A stretch of 64,000 bases of DNA from Salvator merianae (lineage: Eukaryota; Chordata; Lepidosauria; Squamata; Teiidae). Location of the stretch: contig QVOM02000049.1 of assembly GCA_003586115.2 (NCBI GenBank), positions 18,929,260 to 18,993,259 of the forward strand, in the 5' to 3' direction. The position numbers were made by a program, and so were the translations under genes. Shown here piece after piece: positions 11,051-22,608 of this stretch (its first letter is position 1; the number at the start of each line of letters is the position of its first letter). The notes beneath the pieces were generated by a model that made no database searches, had not been told where the DNA came from, and saw only the letters and a program-made list of their open reading frames with translations.

Positions 11051-11780
11051 CATCCAGAGGTGTTTAATAATTATTGCCCAATGGCTAATATCCCCTTTCT
11101 GGGCAAGGCATTGGAGAAGATGGAGGCTACCGAACTGCAGACATGCTTGGAGGAAACAGATTATTTAGACCCAATCCTATCTGGTTTCAGGCAGGGTTTG
11201 GCACTGTGTGTGCTTTGGTTGCCCTGATCAATGACCTTTATTGGGAGAGGGTAGCGGCAGCCGCTGGCTTTAACGGTGGGTGTTTGTGGCCTGTGCAAAG
11301 TGTGCCATAACTGTTTGCGGGGCCTCCAGGTCTCTGTACTGTTGCAGCAGGTTGGGGCGTGAACACCCACCCTTAAAGCCAGTGGCTACTGCTGGGAGAG
11401 GGACAAAGCCAGTGTAATCCTGTTGGTTCACCTCTATCTCTAAGTGGCTTTTGACACCAGCAACCATAGGATAATGCTGGAGCAGCTTTAGGAACTGAGA
11501 CTTGGAGACACTATTTTACAATGGTTCTCTTCCTATTTCTGTGGTAGGTTCCAGAAAGTAGCAATGGGGAACTTTTGTCCCAAGCCCTGGGAACTTTCTT
11601 GTGGAGTTCCCCAGAGTTTGGTGTTGTATCCTATGCTCTGTAACATCTATATGAAGCTGCTGGGCGAAATCATCAGGAGTTTCGGAGTGAGGTGCCATCA
11701 GTACGCTGATAGCACCTAACTTTATCTCTCCATTCCTTCTGAATCAGGGGTCACAGTTCAGGTGCTTGATCACTGTCCCA
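11051..11780 (+). mobile_element. L2-clade LINE reverse-transcriptase fragment
   Basis: A degraded RT domain. It reads like IPFLGKALEKMEA and ILSGFRQG early on. Near 11600-11735 it reads like NIYMKLLGEIIRSFG, then VRCHQYAD, where the catalytic YADD motif has become YADST. Frameshifts and stops are present and both ends are missing. A palindromic hAT MITE at 11252-11394 interrupts it. Confidence 0.78.
11252..11394. mobile_element. Foldback hAT-type MITE, copy C (143 bp, one arm mostly deleted)
   Basis: The left arm matches the family (AGCGGCAGCC, GGCTTTAACGGTGGGTG, TGCCATAACTG, GGGGCCTCCAGG). After the centre (GTTGCAGCAGGTTGG) only the distal end of the right arm survives (GAACACCCACCCTTAAAGCC). 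The perfect 8-bp duplication GGAGAGGG is at 11244-11251 and 11395-11402. Loss of the arm next to the symmetry centre is typical decay of a long palindrome. Confidence 0.87.
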
Positions 11781-12574
11781 CAATAAATTATTGTGAAAAA
11801 AGAAAAATCTTATTATATGGAGATGGTGTTGAGTTTTGGCTGGTTAATCTACATCTTAACTAAGGATTTAAGAAAGCATGAGGGATCTTTGAGGAATGTG
11901 GTTATTGTTACTATATTGTTACTGTTATCATTTTAATACTGGTCAAAGAGATGAAGAAGCTATTAAGTATATATGACTCCTGCTGGCTGCATGAACAAAT
12001 CAGTTCAGGTTTCCTGGCCATAATGTGGAATATAAGTAGTTTTCCACTGTCTTCTTCTGGCATATTTTCTGACCTCCCAGTATAGCGTATTGGACATGGT
12101 ATTCCCAAGTAATCTCTCACAAGAGAATAGGCCTGACCCTGCTTCCTCTAAAAGAAACATGTATGTAAGATTATTGAAAAAGAACATGCAATATTAAAAT
12201 ATAATTTTAAAAACTATAGGCACTGATGTTACTCCTAAATAATTTTTAAAAATAAATACTTTTTCTTTCTGTCTTCTAAGCATCTGAATATTCATTTTCC
12301 AGTAGTGTCTCATTGCTATAAGATCTCTCACAATGCCACAGTGTGCCAAGTAGAATTTTAAAGCATATGTAAACTAAGAAAACTGTGTTGGAAAGAATTA
12401 CTATCACCGGAAGAGAACATGGGTATAATCTAAGACATTGATATCCTGTTTGACAGCTTTGAACTTATATATTCTATTGTCCACTATGAGAACAAGACCA
12501 GATGGGTCATTCTTTGGATCTGGCATTGAGCTTTGGGTGGTCTTGAATAAAGGCCAACATATTTTTATTTCCAG
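11781..12574. other. Intron 2, 3' part: nothing recognised
   Basis: No repeat or exon identified. It ends at the acceptor TTTTATTTCCAG of the next exon. Confidence 0.45.
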
Positions 12575-12750
12575 AAACACGGTATGAAATAAAGCAGAAT
12601 GAAGTTGCTTTAGATTCTGTGTGGCCTGGGAGAAGTTCCAAGAACTGTGATCCTTGTGAGGAAGATGAAGAAATACTGCCTTACATTGATCAGTTTGAAA
12701 AGGAAGTTCAAGATGAGATGATTCTTCTTGGGAAGGTTCCTTTGGAAAAG
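12575..12750 (+). CDS. Exon 3 of the host gene: acidic segment
   Basis: A 176-bp exon with acceptor ATTTTTATTTCCAG and donor GAAAAG|GTCAGA. It has two leading bases and 58 codons and ends in phase 0. The peptide contains YEIKQNEVALDSVWPGR and the strongly acidic stretch CDPCEEDEEILPYIDQ. It ends FEKEVQDEMILLGKVPLEK, a likely amphipathic helix. There is no catalytic motif. Codon use and lack of stops stand out from the AT-rich intron on both sides. It joins in phase to the exons at 7072 and 16503. Confidence 0.8.
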
Positions 12751-13058
12751 GTCAGAGTACAGACCTGATCATCAACAATCATGTTTGCTTTTTAAACTTG
12801 GCTTCCTTATACATGACAGCAGGAGAAATGGTTTTACAGTTTCTTGAGACTAGAATTTGATTTGTTTGATTTTAATGGCATGTAATTGTAAATTATGGTT
12901 TAGAATTACTACATGAATGAACCGAGGCAAGTTTAGGGAAAGCATAAGGCTCCTGTGCTCTCTCTTTTCCTATGAGACAAGACTTTCATGACCCTTAGTT
13001 TCACCTTCCATAGTTCACAGTTTCACAATTTGTTGTCATATATAAATCAGGAATCCTC

Positions 13059-13559
13059 GGGCCTTTCTACATACTGTATCATAAAGTCCTCTTCAGGGCA
13101 TTTTCTGTACACATGATAGTGCAGATCAGAGAGGCCCCACCCACTGCTAGATGAATGGAGCATGATCCAGATCAGGAGGCACAGATCTGGGTCATTGCTA
13201 GATATCAAGGTCTACTGGTGTACTACCAGGGCGTAATTTGAAACACAGAAGCATGCAGAGGGTGCACACCTCAGTGTTCCAGTCTACAGGAGACCCATTT
13301 TGGTGGTGCTTATCGCACTGCCAGAATAGATCCCCAGGTGCTTTGATGCTAGGAACTTTCATTCCTAGCTATCAGAGCCCTTGGGGGCCAGCTCCGAAGC
13401 TCATGCAATCTTCAGGGCCAGTGCAGGAATTGGGCTGGAATAGCATTGCCATGCACATGGTGCTGTTACAGACTGAGCCTTGCCATGATCCGGACCAGAG
13501 GACCTCATGTGATCCTGACCCACTGGGCCGCATCATAGCAAGGTAAGTGCAGAAAGACC
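13059..13559. mobile_element. Long MITE, GGGCCTTTCTRCA-ended family (3-bp TSD CTC)
   Basis: Starts GGGCCTTTCTACATACTG and ends GTAAGTGCAGAAAGACC, the reverse complement with a few changes. CTC is duplicated at 13056-13058 and 13560-13562. Inside are short inverted pieces such as GCTAGGAACTTTCATTCC followed by TAGC. The + open frame 13238-13546 lies wholly inside and is not a gene. Confidence 0.7.
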
Positions 13560-13740
13560 CTCAAAACAAACTCTGCTTAGTTAAGAACGTTAAATCATAA
13601 TCTGTGGTTTGAAACAGATCTATTGTGTTTCAGGCCAAGATGACACAAAGCTCTTAGTAGTCTCTAAAGAAATATATCTCCCAGCTGGACAAGAAGGAAA
13701 GAGAGTATGCCACAAACTCAACAGTTTGCTAACAAGGTAG

Positions 13741-13837
13741 GGAAAAAAAAGGAAAGGAAAGAAAAGGAAAGGAAATAAAAGGAAAGATAAAGAAGAAAAG
13801 GAGAGGAAAGAAAAAGAAAGAAAGAAAAGAAAAAAAT
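13741..13837. repeat. Purine-rich GGAAA/GAAA microsatellite
   Basis: An almost pure A/G tract made of GGAAA, GAAAA and AAAGAAAG units on the + strand. Lengths vary, so it is an imperfect simple repeat. Confidence 0.9.
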
Positions 13838-15480
13838 TCTCAAAAGTGCTTTAGAGAAGGGACTATTTGTTGTCCACCTTTTCTAGCCTAGAATGTCTAT
13901 GAGAAGGGGAAGGGACCACCTCAGAAATGCTTTTTAAAGAAAAACTCTTGAGTGAATGCAATCTTAGGATCACTGTAGCTTTCTATGTAGTTCTGAACCA
14001 TAGCTTGGATTTAATTATGTGCTTTAGTCTTGTTCCCCTTCCTCACTCATACTCCTCTTTCTGTGTTCTGTGATTGTGACTTCAGATAGATAGATAAGTA
14101 GGTAGGTAGGTAGAACGTCCTATCTCTTGATAATTGTGGTTATCAGTTAGCAATTCTTATATAACCATGATGGTTTCATTGGAACATGGAAGGGAGGGTA
14201 GTAAACAAACTCCAGGGAACTGAGAAATATTGGAAAAAATTCTACAGGTGCTATCCTGAAAGCAGTCCAAAAGGATTTAGGCTACTCAGTGACTACATTC
14301 TGAATGATCATTTTTCTTGCATGAGGAACATGCAAGGAAAACCAGGGGAAAATATGTCTTGTTGATGGCAGAACTCTGAACATTCGCTTCAGTTATCATT
14401 TATAAAATAAATTTAATGCAATCCTACCATATACCCACCTGCTCCCACCTGCTGATCACCAGATGTTTTATGTTACAAACCCTGCTAGCCTCAGCAGAGA
14501 GGAAAACAAATGCATGATTTTTGTGTGCATGTAACTAAAGATAACAGAGAAGATGTATGCTGTTCATTTTATAAATTGCTGTTACTTCATAAGGTTTTGG
14601 GACACAGTCATTATGGTATGATCCATCCAGTGGGATACATTGCTAAATAAGAATAGAAGTTTTAAATTCTTAGTTTACTATCTCTGTTTATTGGACAAAT
14701 CTTTGCAGGGGAAGCTATGTTTTGTTTTTGTTGACTCTGCATCAGGCATCAGGAAAAGTTACCTCCCCCCCACCCCCAAGTCCTACCATAGGTATTTGAA
14801 TGCTTATGAAGTCTCATCTGTAACCACTGAATACTTTTCTTAACTGGCAGGGGAGATTTTGAGTCCACATGTAATAGAACATATAGAATTTAATTAGCTC
14901 TTAATAGTCACAAGTGGAAGAGATAATTATTTAATTGGGTTTTTACCTTTTTATGGTAGTCTTAATTGATTTGTCATTTGCTTTCAGGTAAATACTCAAA
15001 GGTATTATAGTACTTACATGATACCTTGCTGGGGGGGGTGTGTCTTTCCCCCCATTTGTTAGCCTGTCATCTCCTTCTCCACTTGGACATGCTGCCTTTT
15101 ACATCAAAAAGAAACATGAAAATAGAGCAATCTAGAAATAAGCTTGCTGTAGAATGTATATCCACCTGCTATTTTGTGTCTATGGTATTCCGAAACCTTT
15201 GAACTCTTTTGCATTCAGATAGCTGTACAGATAGTTCCTATATGCTTTTTTTCATAATAAGTTTGGAGAAAGGCTGTATTTTGCCAGCTGGATTATTCAG
15301 ATCAATGTCTTTTTACATGATAGCCATAATTATTCTCCTAAGCCACTAAATTTTTTTGCAAGTACATTTCAAACATTCCAGATTATATGTAAATGTTATT
15401 GTAAGGCCATATTTGTGGTGAGAATTCCGAGACAGTTTCTGAATAGCATGAGTAATCTTGCACCATACTAGACTGACTTA
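13838..15480. other. Intron 3, unremarkable
   Basis: A short GATA/GGTA tract (AGATAGATAGATAAGTAGGTAGGTAGG) at about 14085-14113 is the only clear repeat. No exon compatible with the phase-0 junction of this intron was found. Confidence 0.45.
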
Positions 15481-15483
15481 TGT

Positions 15484-15914
15484 GACCTGGCTCATAACGG
15501 GCTGGTCTGCTGGTGGTTCATGCCAACTTTGGAGACTGAGAATGAAAATTCTGTCTCTATATTTATTGTCCAGGGCTGTTTTGGCCAGGTGCCTAGAAAA
15601 AGCACACTTCAGTGCCATTTTCTAGTGCCTGGTGATATGGCACCAGACCCTGGTAGCCCAAACCACCTGCCTTGGGTGGTGTCTGCTCTTGAGTGTCCAT
15701 CCTGGAACATGACATGGGCTGCTTACACACAGCTCACAGCTGGAGCAGGTTATGCTGTCATTTTCTCACCATAACTCAGTCAAATGCCTTGTCTGATGGA
15801 GCCACAGGGTTCTACCAGGAGGTGTGTCCTCCTTATAGACTGGTCTGCAGTGTAAGCAAAGTGTTTCAGGATGCCTGTTGGGCTGATCTACTGACCAAGT
15901 GTGGAAAGGCCCCA
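15484..15914. mobile_element. Possible GGGCC-ended long MITE (right end visible)
   Basis: The right end GTGTGGAAAGGCCCC matches the terminal pattern of the long MITE family. Upstream sequence (CCTGGTGATATGGCACCAG, CATTCCTAG-like inverted bits) has the same GC-richer texture. I cannot place the left end, and no duplication was found. Confidence 0.35.
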
Positions 15915-16502
15915 ATTCTACTGCTGGGCCTGGAGGCACTCCATACATACAGCTGTGTTTTGTTTTTATGTTTTATTGTAAGCCTCCTTGAAATAGTATA
16001 ATCTCCAAAGTAGCATATATATACTGAAGTAATAAAAATATTAGATACCTCTGTTGCAATCATGCAATATCTTTATTTTGAGAAAACTTTTAAATGTATC
16101 TTGCTACATAAATCCCAGTCCTCATGGCAAAGAGCCATAAATCCATAAGACAGGATTTACATTGGACTGCTTTTTGTCTTTGGCCCATGAGAAAGCTTCA
16201 CTGACAAATTTTAAACATAGAAAGAAAAATAATTCCAGCTTATTACAGGCTTTATTTAGAATATTTGGAAAGGAACTTAACTTTGCCCCATTCTGTTATC
16301 TCAATATACTCACTTTCATGAAAAACTCACTTTGATGCCTTATCTTCATTGCTGTGCAATTACTTTACCATGTATAGCATATTACTGGTGCATTGATGAA
16401 AAGATCACTAGCAATTTGCAACTTTGATGAAAACTTTAAAATAACCATTGCAATAAAAGATGTGCTTTTAAAATAATGTTAAATGTATTTTTGTTCATAT
16501 AG

Positions 16503-16573
16503 GGTTCAAAACATGCAAATATTTTCCATCCAGTGAAGGAATTTACTAGAAGACTTCAAAAAATCTTTCAAAG
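16503..16573 (+). CDS. Exon 4 of the host gene
   Basis: A 71-bp exon with acceptor TTGTTCATATAG and donor CAAAG|GTATCA, in at phase 0 and out at phase 2 (23 codons plus AG). The peptide GSKHANIFHPVKEFTRRLQK ends IFQ, with the split codon giving Arg or Ser; AG plus the next T gives Ser. It is basic and helix-like, in contrast with the acidic exon before it. It is too short to be convincing alone; the phase match to both neighbours is the support. Confidence 0.7.
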
Positions 16574-17467
16574 GTATCATCTATTCCTTACCCAGTCCAT
16601 TTCATTCTATTGGATAATTGAGAAATGACTGATAATTGTTGATTACTTTTAGTTTTAGATTTTCAAAAGTACTTAACTGGGTTCTGGTATTTTCAGGAAA
16701 CTAGTGCTGTTTCTGATCCTTTAAGTGCCATTTCTCAAATATTTTAGCCAGGTCAGCTAACTCACTTCTCTAAATACTAGTAAGACTACAGTACAGTCTG
16801 TGCTATAAAAAAGCGATTTATTGTGTGACAAGGTCTGGAGAGGGTCTGTTTTGCTTTGGAAGATCTTCACAGCCCAAAGGGTGAGATCTTAAGCTCTTGA
16901 CTTGTGGCTCACAGCTTTCTTAGTGTTTCTATAGAGGAATTTAAAGCATTTCACTTTTTTGATTGTGTTAGTGATTAGGTTTTCCTTACTGAGGACATTT
17001 TTACTTTAGGGGCTTTGTTCCATGTCTGATCGAAAGTTGTCTAAATGCCACAGTGTGAAAACTATATAATTGAACCAATAGGTGTTGCCACTTACTCATT
17101 TAACTTTGCTGTTTGTGATACTCAGCATATTAGATAGCTTGAACTAATCGGAGATAAATTTTAGGAACCATTTAGGAAATAGGATGAATGTAAAGATTCT
17201 TTGCTTATGAACCTAATTATGGCAGCACACTAGAGCTGCTTCATTTGGCTAAAACTAAATGGTTCATTACTTTTTTTGGCATTCTGTGTGAGTCTTTGAT
17301 CATGTGCATTTGTGAAAACCATCTAGCAGAAATATTTCAATGATATTTTGGAATTCTGGATCATCTTATATTGCTTATTCTGTCTTCCATCATAATCGAT
17401 ATCTGTATAAATTAAATATAGTATTATCCAAAAAAGTATGAAAGTTTTCTCCTGTTATCTTTTGCAG
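16574..17467. other. Intron 4 (894 bp), no repeat seen
   Basis: A short AT-rich intron with GTATCA and TTTTGCAG ends. Nothing else is recognised. Confidence 0.6.
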
Positions 17468-17680
17468 TTTGCCTGAATTTCAAGGATATCCCATGTTCAT
17501 ACCATTAGGTATGAATAAGGTGCTAGCACTTATTGTTAGTTGTGCAAACCCTGGTGGATCCATTAATGAGGAAACAAGTACTGCAGTTTTGTTATGTTTT
17601 GAAACAAAAGGGGAAAAAACAGAATTCCGATGCAAGAAATATACTCAGATGGAAATCTATATCCTTATTACCCCCATTAC
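17468..17680 (+). CDS. Exon 5 of the host gene: start of beta-rich region
   Basis: A 213-bp exon with acceptor CTTTTGCAG and donor ATTAC|GTAACT, in and out at phase 2. The peptide runs LPEFQGYPMFIPLGMNKVLA, LIVSCANPGGSINEETSTAV, then LLCFETKGEKTEF, and YTQMEIYILITPI at the end. Alternating hydrophobic residues point to beta strands, perhaps an immunoglobulin-like or first C2 sheet. An earlier possible donor (AATAAG|GTGCTA at 17521) would cut off clearly coding sequence and would not fit the phase of the next exon. The donor carries C rather than G at -1, which is tolerated. Confidence 0.78.
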
Positions 17681-19239
17681 GTAACTGTAATATAAATTAC
17701 TACTTCTCTTGTCTTCCAAAAAAGAACTGAATATAAATATAGCAAGTAATAGAAAACAAATTACTTTACAAACAATTCAGGAAAAAAAGACTAACAGTCT
17801 GTAGCTAAAAAAATATTGCTATGATAATTCAAAGAGGAGAAAATGGGATTCATCTGGGAGTGTTCATCAGTTGGAAAGCAGGCTAAATGAATCACTATTT
17901 CTGTTTTACATCTTCTAGCTGTATGAAGGAAACATGGAGAAAAATGTTGTATCCCCAAAAGAGATCAAATGGAGTAATGAAAACTGTTTACCTTCATAAT
18001 TGTGTATTAGCTGCTAATAAAGGCAATAGATACAGTAGTTTAAAAGTAATAAAATCCACAACAAAGTGTATTTAATTTTAAATTGAATTGCAAGCAAATG
18101 GGTGTCCTAATGAACCCCTGTGTCAATGCAGCTCTAACCAAATTAAGTGAAATAATTTCCATCATGAGCAAACTAAATAAGTACAAAGTTTCAAACAGAC
18201 CATTCTTCCTGAGAAAAGAGATTTTCTTGGATGATTCAGTAGGAGGATTTAAATAATAAAGTTCACAAACCAAGTTGCTTCAATTTCAGTTTTAGGCCAA
18301 TTAAGTTAAGCTTCTTCTAACCCCCAGGTCAAAGAAGAAAGGGAGGCTGAAAAGTCCTAACGTGTTTATTCAGGGCAGTATTTCCCATGGTTCTGATAAC
18401 AAACGTAGATTCCTTCTCTGCATTAAAATTAGAGGCACACTTCACTCTTACCTGTTTCTTCTGAGAGTGCATAATTCTGCTGTGGCTTTTCATCAATTTT
18501 AATTGAGTTGGCCAGTCAAACAGAGGCCAAGTCTAAATCAAGGGTTCAGAGGACCCCCTCATGTGCCTTGCAAAAAGGAATGAAAAGTTTTGAACTGGTT
18601 TTGCCCTTCCTCACCAGCATTTCTTCCAGTCACTTGCCTGCTTTATAGATTTGAAAGGTGTTCAGAGAGGATTGTGTGCATATTACAAACCACTTCTGAC
18701 TGAATCAGGCAAGAAAGAAGGAAGATTCAATTCTGGCTCAGTGTTGTGGTCTATTAGGTGTGTGCAATGAACTAGTCCTGTCATTGTATGGAGTATGTAT
18801 ACCATACCATTGTAAGGTATGTACGGAGTTTCTAGATATGTGCCATCCATCCCTGTGGAGCAAGGTGTCCATCTTGCACTGTGAAGTGCTGTGCATATGT
18901 ATCCAAGGCACCTGAAACATGGTTCCATGGGAGTGGAGCTTCTAGAGCTGGCAGCAAGAGGCAGGAGCATCCTATATGATCCCATGATTGCTCACATAAC
19001 TTTTCAATACGTGTGTGTTATCACCACAAATACAGGGTTAGTGCAAGTAGCTGTCTCTATCTGGAGTCATCAAAATCCCTTTCTTTCAGAGGTGAAAAAT
19101 TCCTTAGGCATGGATTGGGTTTAACTACTCTGATTATGCCTCCTCACATAGAGGCACATTCAGAATAGCAAATAAATGGAGGAACCAATTAAATGTGTTC
19201 CTCCGCTGTTCCCTGGCTAGGTGATGCAGTGCTATCTAT
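17681..19239. other. Intron 5, 5' part: nothing recognised
   Basis: AT-rich. An imperfect palindrome (GTATGTATACCATACC and TGTAAGGTATGTAC) lies near 18790-18825. The open frames are short and unsupported. Confidence 0.4.
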
Positions 19240-19396
19240 GGGCCTTTCTGTACTGGCCTTTATTCTGATTATATCTGAGAACAGGGACCTGTTATTGCAT
19301 GCTAGTGCAAACTACAGCAGGCCATAATCTGCAGCAGCAGATGGCAGGTCCCTATTTTGGGATATAATCTGAAAGTAGGCCCATGTGGAAAGTGCC
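19240..19396. mobile_element. 180-bp palindromic MITE family, diverged copy
   Basis: GGGCCTTTCTGTACTGGCC at the left is matched by GGCCCATGTGGAAAGTGCC at the right. Internal arms GGGACCTGTTATTGCATGC and GGCAGGTCCC pair. It is shorter (157 bp) and more diverged than the 180-bp copies, and the duplication is no longer clear. Confidence 0.65.
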
Positions 19397-19942
19397 TAAG
19401 TCCTGTCCTTACCTCCCTGAGTGGCTTCCTCCTACATACCTTCTTGACCTCAATGTTTCATCGGGATTAACTCTTTCAGCCAGTTTCAGCCAGGGAGGAG
19501 GAAGAGAAGCTACAGAATTTCACCTCCACTTTATTCTTTTCCCCTTCCCTTCTGCACCCTACACGATCAAAATAAGTGAGTGTAGAATGCAAAACCACTT
19601 TCTGCAGATAGTTTAAGGGCTACTGTTCAGGGGTACCTGTCTGGTGTCTTTGTGTAGTAGCAGCCTAGGTTATGAGAATAAAAGCTCATAGCTAAAGATG
19701 AGTTTGCATCAGTCCAGACTGATATATATATATATATAGTGTAGCTGTAGAAGTGTTCCTATTTTATTCTTTTGCCACTTTTCAACATCCTCACTTCTAC
19801 CCAGATCTACAGCTATAATTCTTTACTCTTACATGTCATAATTCAAATAAAATAATACATTAAAATGTAGACAAGTTTCCAGGGACAACATTTATGCATG
19901 TTATTAAAGTCCTCTAACCCTACTGTCCCTTTGTCACTAAAG

Positions 19943-20057
19943 CAAGGAAGAAGACCAGGTGTCGAAACCAGCACAAAAAGAAGGGACAGTCACCAAGCTT
20001 AGCCACATGGCAGGTGTTAATAATGAATCAAATGGAGCAGCAGGTCTCCGCTGGAAG
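19943..20057 (+). CDS. Exon 6 of the host gene: polar linker
   Basis: A 115-bp exon with acceptor TTTGTCACTAAAG and donor TGGAAG|GTGAGC. One leading base joins the AC of the previous exon to give Thr; 38 codons follow and it ends in phase 0. The peptide is KEEDQVSKPAQKEGTVTKLS, then HMAGVNNESNGAAGLRWK. It is rich in Lys, Glu, Asn and Gly, so it is probably a flexible linker between two strands or domains. The pyrimidine tract upstream is good and the donor is near consensus. Such linkers are often alternatively spliced. Confidence 0.72.
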
Positions 20058-20819
20058 GTGAGCCTTCTTGGGTATGTCCCTTTTCCTGCTGTAAATTGTA
20101 TGGGCTTCATGCAATACACTCTCCTCCATTTTTAAAAAAACAGATGAGAATTTAAGCAGGCTTAAGTGCCTACCTCCCAGCAGATACAACTATATGCATA
20201 AGTGGAGTGTCTAAAAGCATTACGGATGAATCATTTGGGCAAGGTTGGAGCGCTTCAAAACACTTTGTCAGCCCAGGCCAAACGAAGACTTTCTGTAGGA
20301 GACGAAGGAAGGCGGCTCTGCCACCATGTAAATGAGACAAGCTGGAGATATGATGAATCTCCTATCTCTTTTTCCTACTCAACTGACACTCGCTTTGAGG
20401 GAAGGTTGTAAATGCAAGAGAGATTGTAGTATAATTCCTCAGACTGGCATTTTTGCCCCCCAGTCACTATTCGATTATCTTCCAAATTGCTGTGTTTCAG
20501 AGAGATAAAGATTTTTTATGGCTTGCTGACTTGAAACAACTAGGAGAGCCAGAAAGAGAGAAGGCTAACTGGCCATGCATAGTAATTCCATTGGTAAATG
20601 ACAAAATCTTTGTTTGTATGACATTTCCAAAATTACTACAGAAGATGAATCTGAAATATAAAATGTCACATTTGGCATGCAAAACTATCAAAATATATTT
20701 CAGTATAAAATTCATAGAGGCGTTTAATTTAGAATGTGTTTAATAACTCAGTCTGCCTGCATCAGTAATCCTGCCTTGAGGTTTTAGAAAGATTGTCTTA
20801 TTTATTCATTCACATGATG

Positions 20820-20820
<1 letters not shown>
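20058..20820. other. Intron 6, 5' part with coding-like but unsupported frames
   Basis: Two stretches look faintly coding (20202-20410 and 20501-20590, the latter containing DKDFLWLADLKQLGEPE after a TGTTTCAG). Neither is needed: exon 6 joins exon 7 in phase 0 without them. The second would fit phase 0 and could be a cassette exon, with acceptor at 20500 and donor TTG|GTAAAT near 20595. Confidence 0.3.

Positions 20821-20822
<2 letters not shown>

Positions 20823-20866
<44 letters not shown>
20823..20866. repeat. (TA)n microsatellite
   Basis: 22 pure TA units. Confidence 0.98.
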
Positions 20867-20868
<2 letters not shown>

Positions 20869-21094
20869 GAAGTCAGAAATATTAAGGTTAAATCTTCATT
20901 GTTAATTAAGATTATTCTAATTTAAATGAAAATAATTGTCATTCAGATTATTTGGTTAAGTATAGTTTGCTGAGGAAAACAAAAACAAGAGGTTTAACTA
21001 CTTCAAGTGTTTATTTAACTGCTTAATTTATCTCCTCAAGCTTTCTATCTATATGGAAATATGGCATCTCTGCAATTATAAACTGAAGGGGTTG

Positions 21095-21295
21095 TTGTTT
21101 CTGAATTTGTTTGGTACCCTTGAATCAGGTGTGATTCCTGGGTGCTTCCATGGGCAATTCTATGCAGTTTTCTTGGCAGAGGTACAGAAGTGGTTTGCCA
21201 TTGCCTACTTCCAGTGAGGGACTGGGGATTGAACTAGCAACTTTTTGCTTTCCAGGCTGTTTGCATTATCACTGAGCTACAGCTACTCCCATAGC
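21095..21295 (-). mobile_element. tRNA-derived SINE, minus strand
   Basis: The reverse complement starts GGGAGTAGCTGTAGCTCAGTG (a box A-like region). Then comes GTTCAATCCCC (box B) and a body reading GCAAACCACTTCTGTACCTC, TGCCAAGAAAACTGCATAG, CAGGAATCACACC. A second copy of the same family is at 37135-37335. Pol III boxes are recognisable but mutated. Confidence 0.7.
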
Positions 21296-22124
21296 AAAGC
21301 AAACAACCTATAAATTATTGATCCTTAACAATTTAGGCAATAACTGTATAAGGAAGTATCATTATCAGAAATAATTTCACTATTAAATAAGAGGGTGAAA
21401 ATTTTTACTGGCTTTTAACACCTTCCATAAAAGGGCTGAAACAGAACAAATAGAAGTTGTATTGATTTGATTCCAAGTTTAGACCAAAGCTCAAAGGTAC
21501 ATCCAAACAACAACATGGCCGATGTAGAATGTATAGCTATTGTTGGATGTTGTCTGAATCATGCATCAAAAAATAGAATGTTGCTCTTTCAGCTAGGTGC
21601 ATTTCAACAAAATCTTCATCAGTGGCTGATCAAGACACAGCAAAGCTGGAAATATATCTATATCTATATATACACTCTAACTCCAAAATGCAATACACAA
21701 ATATCAATAAAAATGAATTTTGAGTAAGAAATACCACCTTTTCAAATTTGTGACTTGTAGTCTGCCATGAAGAGCATTGAAAAGAGCAACACTAATGTAA
21801 TGCCATCTGCATAACTGCCACTGCCCTGACCATGTGAACTTTGCAGCCCAGGAAGTTTCATTCCCCAACTTTGATGTTTCCAGCCAGGGATGTTTTCTGA
21901 AACACAGGAAGTGGTTGCAGAAGTTGGCTGTTTTCTGTGTTCCTGAAAATGGGGCCATGCTGTGAGGTCTGAAGAAAATGCAGTGGTAAGTCCACAAATC
22001 ACTGCAGCAGTGGTATGGCAGAAGAATGGTAGGAAGTGCTGGTAGTGTTCTTCCTGACACTCTGCTGCTGAAATGCTCTACCAAGTGTTTATGGTGGGAT
22101 ACCAGCTCAGAGAATGCAAGGCTG

Positions 22125-22421
22125 TAGAGATGTGCATGAACTTGAAAATGGTGGTTCAGCTCAGTTTGAATTTAAACTTTCATGAACCAGTTCAACCTGG
22201 TTTGAAACATTAAAATATAATTTTAAAAGTCCTTTAAAAGGGCTGAATACTAATAGACTCAAACCAGGTGGTTCAAACTAGTTCAACAGAACTCTCTTAG
22301 ATTAGTTTGAGTTTGAATCGACTGCCCCAAACCTGGGGATGGTTCAGTTTGAATTTGAACTAGTCAAACCACTTGGTTTAATTTGAAGTGTCTGAATTCA
22401 AACCAGTTTGACACAGTGCTT
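22125..22421. mobile_element. hAT-like MITE with GGTTYRAA-rich interior
   Basis: Left end TAGAGATGTGCATGAAC. The interior is built from short AAACCAGTTYGAA/GGTTCAGTTTGAATT units in both orientations. Flanking 8-mers CAAGGCTG (22117-22124) and CAGGGCTG (22422-22429) agree at 7 of 8 positions. Similar interiors occur at 29327-29683 and about 47965-48245. Confidence 0.55.
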
Positions 22422-22608
22422 CAGGGCTGTACAGATATCACACACTTTGAGTTCTTGCTTAATGCTACAAGAGTGACAGGGCATGCAGACCTTGTGCCTT
22501 TAGGTCACTCACACAGTGCCACAATAGTGCCATGTGGATCCTGTCTCAGTCTTATAAGTCTCCAGCAAGTCTTCCATGACTTTTTAGATTCTTCTGTTTA
22601 GTTTCAAT

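Noticed and set aside
20202..20411. Coding-like frame with RRLSVGDEGRRLCHHVNETS
   Set aside because: A stop lies directly before it and no acceptor with a pyrimidine tract is in the right place. Exons 6 and 7 already join in phase.
21217..21236. tRNA gene suggested by box B-like sequence
   Set aside because: The box lies in a SINE whose body continues past the tRNA-like head, and a second copy occurs at 37135. No cloverleaf with intact stems.
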